A stretch of 64,000 nt of DNA, from NCBI GenBank assembly GCA_047518265.1, contig JAKZRG010000060.1, positions 68,741 through 132,740 of the forward strand, in the 5' to 3' direction. Within the stretch, counting starts at the first letter, position 1. Each line of letters starts with the position of its first letter. The translations under genes and the position numbers were made by a program. The notes under the pieces were generated by a model that saw only the letters and a list, made by a program, of their open reading frames with translations, ran no database searches and was not told the origin of the DNA. Source of the DNA: Oceanospirillum sp047518265 (lineage in GTDB: Bacteria; Pseudomonadota; Gammaproteobacteria; Pseudomonadales; Halomonadaceae). Shown here piece after piece: positions 34,061-42,187 of the stretch.

Positions 34061-34960
34061 ATGAGCATGAACTGGGATGATCTGAAGATTTTCTTAGAAG
34101 TGGCCCGCACGGAAAAATTATCCATTGCAGCCAAACAGATGGGCATCGACGCATCCACCGTATCCCGTAGGCTGCACCGTCTGGAAGATCACTTGGGAAC
34201 CCAGCTTTTTGAACGCAGTGTAGAAGGTCATGCACTCACCAAACACGGCGAGCTATTATTACAAACCGCACGGGATATTAATAAGCGGGCACAAAGTGCC
34301 ACGGATATATTGCAAGGGAAAAACCTTGAAAATCAAGGCAAGGTTAGGCTTGGGGTGACGGAAGCTTTTGGTAATTACTTTATCGCGCCTAAGCTGGCTA
34401 ATTTTTGTCAGGAATATCCTAAGATCACTATCGATCTATTACCCCTGCAACGCAGTGTTAAATGGTCTCATCATGAAGCCGATATCGCCGTCACCATTGA
34501 GAAGCCACCCAATACGTCTCTAGTAGTATCTAAGCTGTGTGACTACCAATTAAATATGTATGCCTTGCAGGATTACTTGGATCGATCAGAGCCCATCAAT
34601 ACTCTGGAAGATATTTATAATCATCCATTGATCGGCTATGTGGATGATCTGGTCTTCAGTGATCAACTGTCCTATCTTGAGCAAATATTGCCCGACTCCC
34701 ACACCACCTTTCGTAGCACCAGTGTCATTACACAATCCATTGCTGCCCGTGAAGGCTTAGGCTTAGCTATCCTGCCTTGCTTTTTAGCCCGACGCTATCC
34801 AGAGCTGGTGCCCGTATTACCAGAGCAAACCGGTGTCACCCGCACCTTCTGGATCGCGGTACACCCAGAGCAGAAAAAACTCTCTCGGGTGAATATGGTT
34901 TGGAATCATATCAAAAGCTACGCCAATGAAAATCGAGGGCTCTTGATGGGGGAAGGTTAG
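34061..34960 (+). CDS. LysR-family transcriptional regulator
   Basis: 299 aa. The N-terminal winged helix-turn-helix (about 5-62) includes FLEVARTEKLSIAAKQMGID and ASTVSRRLHRLEDHLGTQLF. The C-terminal effector-binding region (about 90-290) is typical. The ATG at 34061 with AAGGAT before it is favoured over an in-frame ATG at 33995. It is divergent from mmsA, making mmsA its likely target. The second, rightward operon also ends nearby, so other targets are possible. The final codons take part in a 24-bp direct duplication spanning the stop codon. Confidence 0.88.
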   Translation: MSMNWDDLKIFLEVARTEKLSIAAKQMGIDASTVSRRLHRLEDHLGTQLFERSVEGHALTKHGELLLQTARDINKRAQSATDILQGKNLENQGKVRLGVTEAFGNYFIAPKLANFCQEYPKITIDLLPLQRSVKWSHHEADIAVTIEKPPNTSLVVSKLCDYQLNMYALQDYLDRSEPINTLEDIYNHPLIGYVDDLVFSDQLSYLEQILPDSHTTFRSTSVITQSIAAREGLGLAILPCFLARRYPELVPVLPEQTGVTRTFWIAVHPEQKKLSRVNMVWNHIKSYANENRGLLMGEG

Positions 34961-34991
34961 AAGACCCTTACGGGGGAAAACTAGAAGACTC
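34948..34991. repeat. Imperfect 24-bp tandem duplication at the LysR stop codon
   Basis: GGGGGAAGGTTAGAAGACCC (from 34948) is repeated as GGGGGAAAACTAGAAGACTC (34972-34991), 24 bases apart. The LysR stop codon TAG (34958-34960) is in the first copy, and an equivalent TAG occurs in the second. Confidence 0.65.
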
Positions 34992-35078
34992 GGATCAATA
35001 TTGACCGGATTACGCGATTAGTTCTATTCATACCGTTTTCTTGGTAATAAATATATTTTGGTAAAAATATATATGAGA

Positions 35079-35109
35079 CCTCCTCACCGTAAGTACTACG
35101 GTGGGGAGG
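35079..35109. terminator. Bidirectional terminator between LysR gene and ureohydrolase operon
   Basis: CCTCCTCACCGTA (35079-35091) and TACGGTGGGGAGG (35097-35109) form a 13-bp stem with one G-T pair and a five-base loop. On the plus strand TTTAAT follows; on the minus strand T-rich sequence follows after about ten bases. It ends the leftward eight-gene operon and probably the LysR transcript. Confidence 0.7.
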
Positions 35110-35123
35110 TTTAATAGAAAAGT

Positions 35124-36203
35124 CTATTTATTCCAATGGGTTTTATTCTCTTGGCCTGTGCGGCGGGCACGGGCTTCTGCCAGTACACAAAATTGCTCAA
35201 AAGCGATACCCGATGCCAAACAAGCGGACATTCCCGTTTGATCATAAGGGGGACTCAATTCCATCAGGTCAGCTCCTACAACATCCAATGCCCGTGTCCC
35301 TCGAATAATATCCCGCACTTCTGTCCCCGTTAAACCGAACGGCTCCGGTAATGTGGTACCCGGCATACAGCTGCAATCAAATACATCAGTGTCGATGGAG
35401 AGATAAACCGGGCTATCACCAACCACCTTCTTTATTTGCTCCAACACCCAAGGAATACCTTTTTCCTGCACATCATCTGCATAAAGTACGGTCATACCTG
35501 ATTTATGGGAAAAGTCGGCTCTGGGTACACCTCGACCGCGAAGGCCAATCTGAATGGTTTTCTCTGGATCGATATAGCCATCCACTGCAGCACATTGAAA
35601 TACAGTGGCATCGGAGACTCGGGTGCCACCAAATGCCGTGGCAGTATCCGCATGAGCATCCAGATGAATCAGCGCTAAAGGCTCTGCTCCGTCATTGGAT
35701 AACCCCTTTAGAATGGGATAAGTACAGGTATGCTCCCCCCCAATACTAAGAGGTACAACGTTATTGGCTTTAAAGTTCAGATAAGACTCGGCAAAGGTAT
35801 CTAACCAGGAAGCCAAATTATAAGGATCTTCTTTCGGTTCGATATCCCCGTAATCAACCACACTACACAGATCAAAAGGACATACCTTGGATGCGTAATG
35901 CACCATATTACGATCCAGAGACCAGTAACGAACTGCCTCTGGACCTTTACGAGTCCCCGGCCTTGGATTAGGCACCCCCAGATCACAGGGCAAACCAACC
36001 AAAGCAATATCGACACCCGCTAACTCTTTTGAGTGGGGGGCACGAAACATCCCCAGGGTATTAAAACCATTGCTGACGGTCTCAACCCCTTCTTCCACTA
36101 CTCGGCTAAAAAAATCAATAAAGGCAGGGTCAGAGTTTTCATAGAGAGACTTACTGGCAAGTTCTGCCAGTGCAGTTAACTTATCTTGGGGCATACGGGA
36201 CAT
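35124..36203 (-). CDS. Divergent ureohydrolase (arginase/agmatinase family), substrate unknown
   Basis: 359 aa binuclear-metal hydrolase, cytoplasmic. Metal motifs are present: GGEHT (155-159, usually GGDHS), HLDAHAD (180-186) and SIDTDVFDCSCMPG (269-282). The last differs from the agmatinase pattern D-x-D-x-x-D-P-x-x-A-P-G-T-G: it has Cys-Ser-Cys after the aspartate and continues GTTLPEP. About 60 extra N-terminal residues precede the fold. The ATG at 36203 has AAGGAAG before it; an in-frame start at 36431 overlaps the upstream gene. It is the last gene of the operon, beside an M20 hydrolase and a COG0523 metallochaperone. The family removes urea from guanidino compounds. Substrates such as guanidine, guanidinoacetate or guanidinopropionate are possible. 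Confidence 0.8.
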   Translation of the reverse strand: MSRMPQDKLTALAELASKSLYENSDPAFIDFFSRVVEEGVETVSNGFNTLGMFRAPHSKELAGVDIALVGLPCDLGVPNPRPGTRKGPEAVRYWSLDRNMVHYASKVCPFDLCSVVDYGDIEPKEDPYNLASWLDTFAESYLNFKANNVVPLSIGGEHTCTYPILKGLSNDGAEPLALIHLDAHADTATAFGGTRVSDATVFQCAAVDGYIDPEKTIQIGLRGRGVPRADFSHKSGMTVLYADDVQEKGIPWVLEQIKKVVGDSPVYLSIDTDVFDCSCMPGTTLPEPFGLTGTEVRDIIRGTRALDVVGADLMELSPPYDQTGMSACLASGIAFEQFCVLAEARARRTGQENKTHWNK

Positions 36204-36282
36204 GGCGCACTTCCTTAAATTTAAATCGGGCTCAGCTCTATTGTTTTTATAGCGCCATGAAAAAGCGCTTAAACAAGAGGCT

Positions 36283-37935
36283 CTAAACTGACTCAGAGCT
36301 TTTCTCTGTATTTTTATCAGCAGGTATCCACCACTCGTGACCTCTAGGGGTTTCAATATATTCAGGCCAACGGAAATGATGGGGAGATCCATAATCACAA
36401 AGAGGTGCGATCCAACGGTCGCCACCAACACCGCCTCCTGTCCGAGCCTTAAACTCTTGTTGAGCTTGCTCCAGCAGTTCCGGCTGAGTCATTAAATCAA
36501 TAACGCTCATGCCAATGGTTTTACTGGCACAGGTGATCATAGGATCGATGGTTTCCCGTATACCGCCCAAAGCATTCATGACCCAGGCGGGGTATTTATA
36601 GCCATTACCGGGAGAGGTCAGGGTTGGCCGTGCCACGTATAAACGCACTGTGGGGGCATGCCAACAGAACTCCGTATAGTCATCAGAGGTAAAGTTCTTT
36701 TGCCACTCTGGCAGAGATTTACGCAGCTCTTTTTCTGCCTCTTGAGGTGAAATCAGCTGCTCGGTCTCAGATAGGAAGGGCTGAGCCATAGGCTCCAATC
36801 CCAGATTACGCTGAATCTCCTGAGCCTTTTCTAATGCGGCTCCCTGATTAAACCTAGGTGCGCCAACCTGCTCCAGATTGTTATAGGTCAACTCAGCCAT
36901 AGCATGGTTAGGTAAGCCAGGACGAGACTTACAGACCCAATCCTTTTTCCAGCTACAATGGCTATTACCCGCAGCCGACTCCGCATTTTTATCCAATACC
37001 TGAACAATGGTTTCCGCCATCTCGACAGTGGGCACACGCAACATATATTGAATTTGTGCAATCTGCGCTGGTAGATTATCAGCCGTCGCTTGCCCTGCGG
37101 TCAGAATGCATTCATTCATGGACCAACCGACACCGGCAGCAACCATGGATTCCTTTAACATTTTGGAACTGGAATACATCTGCATCAGAGCATCATTTGC
37201 TCCAGGAGCACGGGCCGATGCGTGAGAAGCGGCAATAGGGCTCGCATTTTCGCCGTGCTGGCTCAGCCAATTCTCAGGGTCTGTACATTCAAAGGTATAG
37301 ATCAAGGCATAAGCCGCTCCACAATGGGTATTCCAACGAGTGGTGTTGGTTAGGGGCAGCATATAGAAGGGATGAAAGCTGATGGCGGCATCCAGATCAT
37401 CATAATAGCCCTTGGCCGCATGAATGGGCTTGGAGCCACGCACTTTCTCTGCCGGTTCACCAAAAAACTTCAGCGTGCCCGGAATATTGTATTTCTCCAT
37501 AGAGGTCTTAGCGGCCAAGATTCCACCTAAGGCAGCAATACCCAAAGCGGAGTGAGGATCCGTATGACCACCGGCATGCTTGCTTAGATTATCCCTTGGG
37601 CGCTCCACGGTATCCGCTGCCTGACAATTACCGGGTACCGCATCGTATTCGGCATAAGCCGCGATTGTAGGCCCTTCAATAGTTGCTGCCCCCTCAATAT
37701 GAGAACCGGTATTTTTCCAAACGGCACAGAAAGCCGTAGGCATACCACCGCTGTTTTCTTCTACCTCAAAACCTTCCGCTCTTAATCGTTCCACATACCA
37801 GTGACAGGAGCGGTATTCACGCCAGGCAGTCTCAGCATAGTGAAAGATTATTTGATGCCAATCGGAGAGGCTCCGTTGATGATGATCAACCCAAGCCATT
37901 ATGTCTGTTTTTGCTTGTGTCTCTTTTATTTTCAT
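36283..37935 (-). CDS. M20-family amidohydrolase (AbgB-like)
   Basis: 550 aa peptidase/amidohydrolase of the M20D type, probably cytoplasmic, longer than AbgB (481). It resembles p-aminobenzoyl-glutamate hydrolase subunit B, with AAYAEYDAVPGNCQA, the later SFHPFYMLPL and a C-terminal cytosolic-hydrolase pattern. In place of the usual metal motif H-x-C-G-H it has HAGGHTDPHS (120-129), so the cysteine ligand is a glycine at about 122. GGGGGGA precedes the ATG, 12 bases after the COG0523 gene. In this operon it may release a guanidino acid from an amide or N-acyl form. The real substrate is unknown. Confidence 0.75.
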   Translation of the reverse strand: MKIKETQAKTDIMAWVDHHQRSLSDWHQIIFHYAETAWREYRSCHWYVERLRAEGFEVEENSGGMPTAFCAVWKNTGSHIEGAATIEGPTIAAYAEYDAVPGNCQAADTVERPRDNLSKHAGGHTDPHSALGIAALGGILAAKTSMEKYNIPGTLKFFGEPAEKVRGSKPIHAAKGYYDDLDAAISFHPFYMLPLTNTTRWNTHCGAAYALIYTFECTDPENWLSQHGENASPIAASHASARAPGANDALMQMYSSSKMLKESMVAAGVGWSMNECILTAGQATADNLPAQIAQIQYMLRVPTVEMAETIVQVLDKNAESAAGNSHCSWKKDWVCKSRPGLPNHAMAELTYNNLEQVGAPRFNQGAALEKAQEIQRNLGLEPMAQPFLSETEQLISPQEAEKELRKSLPEWQKNFTSDDYTEFCWHAPTVRLYVARPTLTSPGNGYKYPAWVMNALGGIRETIDPMITCASKTIGMSVIDLMTQPELLEQAQQEFKARTGGGVGGDRWIAPLCDYGSPHHFRWPEYIETPRGHEWWIPADKNTEKSSESV

Positions 37936-37947
37936 CGGAATCCCCCC

Positions 37948-38931
37948 TTAAAAGACACAGTCATCAAAGGTGGCTTGAAGCTGCTCTGGATCAAAGCTAT
38001 CCGCAGCACCGATCACCACTAACTCAGTATGTGGGGAGGTTGACCATTGATGATTTCGATCCCACTCCTGACGGTTACCCACATGCTGAAGTACAAGGCG
38101 GGTTTCAGGCAGTTGCTGGGTATAAAAGATCCCCTTTGCCCGATAGATATGCTTGGGTAATTGGCTGATGGCAGAGCGTAATTTATTGATGCAGACCGGT
38201 TGTTCTGAGCGCCAGCTCCAGGTTTGAAAAAGCTTGCTATGATCCTGTTCCAAAGGCTTAGAGAGATGATAGAGAGGTTGCTCCCCTTCCATGCCAACCG
38301 TGCGATTTTTGGCTGCTTGATCAAATAGAATATGCAGGGGTACATTGGCATAACTGGTTTCAATGACACGGGCAGAAGGGTAGAGCCAATCCTTGTGAAT
38401 CTGAGCGACCTGTTCAGAGGTGGCACAATCGGTTTTATTGATAACAATAATATCCGCCGCATCCAACTGAGCCATAGCAAGTTGTTTAACTTGCCCCTCA
38501 ATATCATTAATAGATTCGGCATTGACCAGCGTTAAAACGGTATCGATCTGAAAGCGATCCCGCAGTTGTGGATAGCGCATGGTATTAATAATTTTACTGG
38601 GGTCAGAGACACCGCTGGTTTCAATAACAATATATTCTGGTGGGCCATCCTGTTTATCTAATAGATTTTGTAGTTCATAAACCAGATCATTCTGGATACT
38701 GCAACAGATACAACCGTTGCTCAGGCTGATGCTATTGCCTTCCTGCTTTTCTAATAGCTGGCTATCAATATCAATGGCACCAAAATCATTCACCATAACG
38801 GTGATATTAAGGCCGTGATCACCATTAAGAATATGGTTGAGTAGCGTTGTTTTACCTGAGCCTAAAAAACCACTGATAACACAAACGGGTATAGGCTGTT
38901 GTATATTTTTATTATTCATATGAACACTCAT
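37948..38931 (-). CDS. COG0523/CobW-type GTPase metallochaperone
   Basis: 327 aa G3E-family P-loop GTPase. Walker A GFLGSGKTT (21-29), the metal-binding C-x-C-C motif GCICC (73-77), VIETSGVSDPSK, and the nucleotide-specificity NKTD are all present. A C-terminal CobW_C-like domain (about 215-327) follows. Members deliver zinc, cobalt, nickel or iron to target enzymes, often in the same operon. Here the neighbours are four metallohydrolases, so one or more of them are the likely clients. It is followed by the M20 gene after 12 bases. Confidence 0.88.
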   Translation of the reverse strand: MSVHMNNKNIQQPIPVCVISGFLGSGKTTLLNHILNGDHGLNITVMVNDFGAIDIDSQLLEKQEGNSISLSNGCICCSIQNDLVYELQNLLDKQDGPPEYIVIETSGVSDPSKIINTMRYPQLRDRFQIDTVLTLVNAESINDIEGQVKQLAMAQLDAADIIVINKTDCATSEQVAQIHKDWLYPSARVIETSYANVPLHILFDQAAKNRTVGMEGEQPLYHLSKPLEQDHSKLFQTWSWRSEQPVCINKLRSAISQLPKHIYRAKGIFYTQQLPETRLVLQHVGNRQEWDRNHQWSTSPHTELVVIGAADSFDPEQLQATFDDCVF

Positions 38932-39009
38932 TTCATACCTAAACAGAGGTATTCAGCTATTCTCCGGTCAATAGCCAGAGAATAGGGTGATTTATTTTGC
39001 GGCTATTTA

Positions 39010-39030
39010 TTCCCACGCGGAGCGTGGGAA
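39010..39030. repeat. REP-like palindrome
   Basis: TTCCCACGC-GGA-GCGTGGGAA, a perfect 9-bp stem with a three-base loop, sits in the 175-base gap between the amidohydrolase and COG0523 genes. Similar cgtggga palindromes are dispersed repeats in many gammaproteobacteria. Only this copy was noticed in the window. Confidence 0.5.
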
Positions 39031-39106
39031 CAAGAATAGCTTTTAAGTGTTACGTAGCTAAACAAAGGCTTTTGTTCTAGCGCTTATATTACTTTTATTG
39101 ATATGC

Positions 39107-40846
39107 CTAAAAGTCAGGAAGCTCCTGCCATACCGCCGGGTTATCCGAATTATCCAGACAACCCATGGCATCCCAGGCACATTGACCTTCTACTAGGGTG
39201 AGCTCAATTTTAGTTCTATGCAGATTACCCCTGATATCTATCTCAAACGGGTTCTGATCCAGTACTATCAGATCCGCTGATTTTCCGGCTTCGATAGACC
39301 CGGCAGTATCTTCCAATCCCATAGAGTAAGCGCCGTTTAAGGTCATGATGCGGATCGCTTCTTCTAAGCTCACCGGCTTACCGTGGAAGAGATCACCAGA
39401 ACCGCTCATTGGGTTTTGCCGTGTAATCATTGCCTCAAAACCCACCCATGGATTGATATGAGAAACCGGCCAATCCGTCCCCATTACAGCGATGCCTCCG
39501 GCATCTAAAACCCCTTTAAAGTTGTACATTCTGGGCCAGCGTTCTTCGCCAACATTTTGTCGAGCATCGGCAAAGGGTGATGGATACCAACCCACGGGGG
39601 AGAATTCGGCGGTCACATTCAGCTCAGCAAAACGAGGCAGATTTTCATCCAATAGATTGGTTGAGTGAGCACACTGATGTCTAACGCCTTGACTGCCATT
39701 ACGACGACGAGCTTCCGCCACCGCATCCAAAAACAGATCAGATGCACCATCCCCCGTACAATGAGCTATCACCCGAATGCCTTTACGATCCATATCCGTC
39801 ACCATATCCGTGATATGTTCCGGTGTGAGATTAAGGCCACCTCGCCAGCGCTTTTCACCGGGCCAAGGTGTTGAAAGATAAGAAGAACGGGATTCATGGG
39901 TACCATCAAAATGAAACTTTACCGCATTGGCATTCAGACGATTACTGCGATAATAATGACGCTCACCGGCAATTAACTCCCAGCGGCGTTTTACTGGGAA
40001 GATATCATCCTGCCAGCTAATAGCCGCTTCCACTCGGGCGGTCATCAAGCCCGCATCATCCACCGCTTTTAGAGCGTTAAGACGATGTTCACAAACATGC
40101 ACATATTTAGTACCAACCACGCCTCGACCTGCTTGATAGTTAAGGCCATCACGATAAGCGCGCTCCAAAGCATGAGCCGGAGTGGGCGGCATGGCGTGGT
40201 AAACCAGAGAGTAGGCTCCATCCACCAGAATACCGGTTGGCTCGCCGGTTAAGGGATCTCGTTCGATATAACCGTTGCCGGGGTCTGGTGTGTTTGCGTT
40301 AATACCTGCCAGTTCCAGCGCTTTACTATTAAGCAACATGCAACCCCAGGAGCGATCATGAATGGCTACAGGCGTATCCGGTATAAAGCTATCTAACCAA
40401 TATCGATCGGGAACGATACCCGCTTGTTTAAAGGTATAACGCACAAAGGATTGGCCATATATCCAGCTGTTTTCAGGGTGCTGTTCGCCATAATCCAGAA
40501 TGGCTTGCTTCACCTGATCCGGTGATGGATCTTCTAAACCCACATCTAAATACCCGGCATAACCCGGCGCTAAGGCAAGATCAGGATGAGTATGCATATC
40601 GTAAATTCCGGGCATAACAAAACGCCCTTGCAGATCAATTACCTGAGTGCTGTCACTGACCAATGCCTTAAGATCTTCCTGACGACCTACTTCGAAAAAG
40701 CGCCCATCCTTAATAGCAACAGTATCGACCCATGGCTGGTCTGGATTAACGGTATAGATACGACCGTTTGTTAATAAAAGATCAATACCACTGTCATTAC
40801 CAAATGCAGCGCAATTGGATGAGCTAAAATTTTGTATATTTTTCAT
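39107..40846 (-). CDS. Metal-dependent amidohydrolase (YtcJ-like, Amidohydrolase_3)
   Basis: 579 aa TIM-barrel hydrolase. The N-terminal beta-sandwich part has DLLLTNGRIYTV. The metal-binding motif is DMHTHPD (83-89), with later histidine segments IAHCTGDGASD and RHQCAHSTNL and the metal aspartate in GTDWPVSHINPW. The C-terminal GSIEAGKSADLIVLDQNP is the standard ending. The ATG at 40846 with GAGGA upstream was chosen over 40972, which adds 42 unrelated residues. The family hydrolyses C-N bonds of formamides, imides or related compounds. In this operon it may open or deacylate a guanidino substrate. Confidence 0.82.
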   Translation of the reverse strand: MKNIQNFSSSNCAAFGNDSGIDLLLTNGRIYTVNPDQPWVDTVAIKDGRFFEVGRQEDLKALVSDSTQVIDLQGRFVMPGIYDMHTHPDLALAPGYAGYLDVGLEDPSPDQVKQAILDYGEQHPENSWIYGQSFVRYTFKQAGIVPDRYWLDSFIPDTPVAIHDRSWGCMLLNSKALELAGINANTPDPGNGYIERDPLTGEPTGILVDGAYSLVYHAMPPTPAHALERAYRDGLNYQAGRGVVGTKYVHVCEHRLNALKAVDDAGLMTARVEAAISWQDDIFPVKRRWELIAGERHYYRSNRLNANAVKFHFDGTHESRSSYLSTPWPGEKRWRGGLNLTPEHITDMVTDMDRKGIRVIAHCTGDGASDLFLDAVAEARRRNGSQGVRHQCAHSTNLLDENLPRFAELNVTAEFSPVGWYPSPFADARQNVGEERWPRMYNFKGVLDAGGIAVMGTDWPVSHINPWVGFEAMITRQNPMSGSGDLFHGKPVSLEEAIRIMTLNGAYSMGLEDTAGSIEAGKSADLIVLDQNPFEIDIRGNLHRTKIELTLVEGQCAWDAMGCLDNSDNPAVWQELPDF

Positions 40847-41129
40847 CAATAAGTCCTCAATAAAAGGGACGCTTAAACAGGTGGGAATGGATAAATTAGT
40901 ATAAAAACCTGAAAAAAGCGTCACTTCACCTAAGAGCTGCATCACTGTTTCAAATACGAAAAAGGGCAACAATGTAATTTTATTAAAATAAAAGAGACAG
41001 CTAACCTATTCGCAATAGAGTAAACTTAAATGCGATTAAATTAATTCAATGTCACCTAGGTAGTTAAAATAAATAAAAGCCAAGATCTATTAGTAACAAA
41101 TAAAACCCAATAAGTTATTTGATCTATTA

Positions 41130-42083
41130 CTATTTATACTTTACAGCGGGTAGTACACATAACATCTCATATAGCAGATTAGCGCCCAGTAAGGAGGTAT
41201 TACCCGAAGTATCATAAGGTGGCGAAACCTCTACCAGATCTCCACCAATCACATTCATACCACGACAACCCCGAATGACTTCCAAAGCTTGTGGCACAGT
41301 CAGACCTGCAATTTCAGCGGTGCCTGTACCAGGAGCATAAGCAGGATCAATGCCGTCAATATCAAAGGTGATATAAACCGGGCCATCACCGACCTTTTCC
41401 CGAACTTCAGCCATCAATCCTACCAGAGATTTATTCCAGCACTCTTCTGCCTGAACCACTCGAAAGCCTTGCTCTCTTGACCAGTCAAACTCATCAGAGG
41501 AGTAGCCCGTACCTCTTAAACCAATTTGGGTAACCCGATTACCATCCAGCAAGCCTTCTTCCATTGCTCGACGAAAGGGCGTGCCATGGGCGTACTTTTC
41601 ACCAAACATATGGTCATTAATATCGGCATGGGCGTCCACGTGAACCAAGCCGATAGGGCCATGTTTTTTAGCCAGAGCCCGCAAAATTGGTAAGGTAATG
41701 GTGTGATCACCACCTAGAGTCAGTGGCGTACAACCCTGACCGGAGATTTCATCGTAAGCTTGCTCAATAATGCTCAGGCTTTTCTCCAGATTAAAGGTAT
41801 TGATCGCCACATCACCGATATCCGCTACCTGAATACTTTCAAAAGGCGCCGCTCCTGTTGCCACATTAAAAGGACGCAACATTCTGGATTCATCCCGAAT
41901 CTGACGAGGCGCTAAACGGGCACCGGGACGATTCGATGTGCCTATATCCAACGGCACACCAACAAAACAAGCATCCAAGCCTTCTGCTGTTTCTTGAGCA
42001 GGTAAGCGCAACATTGTGGCTGGCCCACCAAAACGGGGCATCTCGTTGCCCCCTAAGGGTTGATTAAACGTATTCTCAGACAT
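41130..42083 (-). CDS. gbuA: Guanidinobutyrase (GbuA-type ureohydrolase)
   Basis: 317 aa Mn-dependent ureohydrolase, cytoplasmic. It closely follows Pseudomonas GbuA/GpuA: N-terminal NQPLGGNEMPRFGG and GVPLDIGTSNRPGAR, metal motifs GGDHT, HVDAHADIND and FDIDGIDPAYAPGTGTAE, and the C-terminal SPPYDTSGNTSLLGANLLYE. GbuA hydrolyses 4-guanidinobutyrate to 4-aminobutyrate and urea; GpuA acts on 3-guanidinopropionate. The AruI-type decarboxylase and aldehyde dehydrogenase at 46.8-51.1 kb would make exactly 4-guanidinobutyrate, which favours GbuA. It is fourth in the operon, after the TRAP genes. Confidence 0.88.
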   Translation of the reverse strand: MSENTFNQPLGGNEMPRFGGPATMLRLPAQETAEGLDACFVGVPLDIGTSNRPGARLAPRQIRDESRMLRPFNVATGAAPFESIQVADIGDVAINTFNLEKSLSIIEQAYDEISGQGCTPLTLGGDHTITLPILRALAKKHGPIGLVHVDAHADINDHMFGEKYAHGTPFRRAMEEGLLDGNRVTQIGLRGTGYSSDEFDWSREQGFRVVQAEECWNKSLVGLMAEVREKVGDGPVYITFDIDGIDPAYAPGTGTAEIAGLTVPQALEVIRGCRGMNVIGGDLVEVSPPYDTSGNTSLLGANLLYEMLCVLPAVKYK

Positions 42084-42187
42084 ACCAACTCTCTCGCTAT
42101 TCTGTTATTCCGACCCTTAGGCCGGAACATCAATAATGATTTAACAACGTCTCTAAAAGATTTACCCAAGCCATAATCTTTCGGATA

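Noticed and set aside
35124..36431. Ureohydrolase starting at 36431 with 76 extra residues
   Set aside because: The extra part overlaps the 3' end of the M20 gene and reads as unrelated sequence; the ATG at 36203 has a good ribosome binding site.
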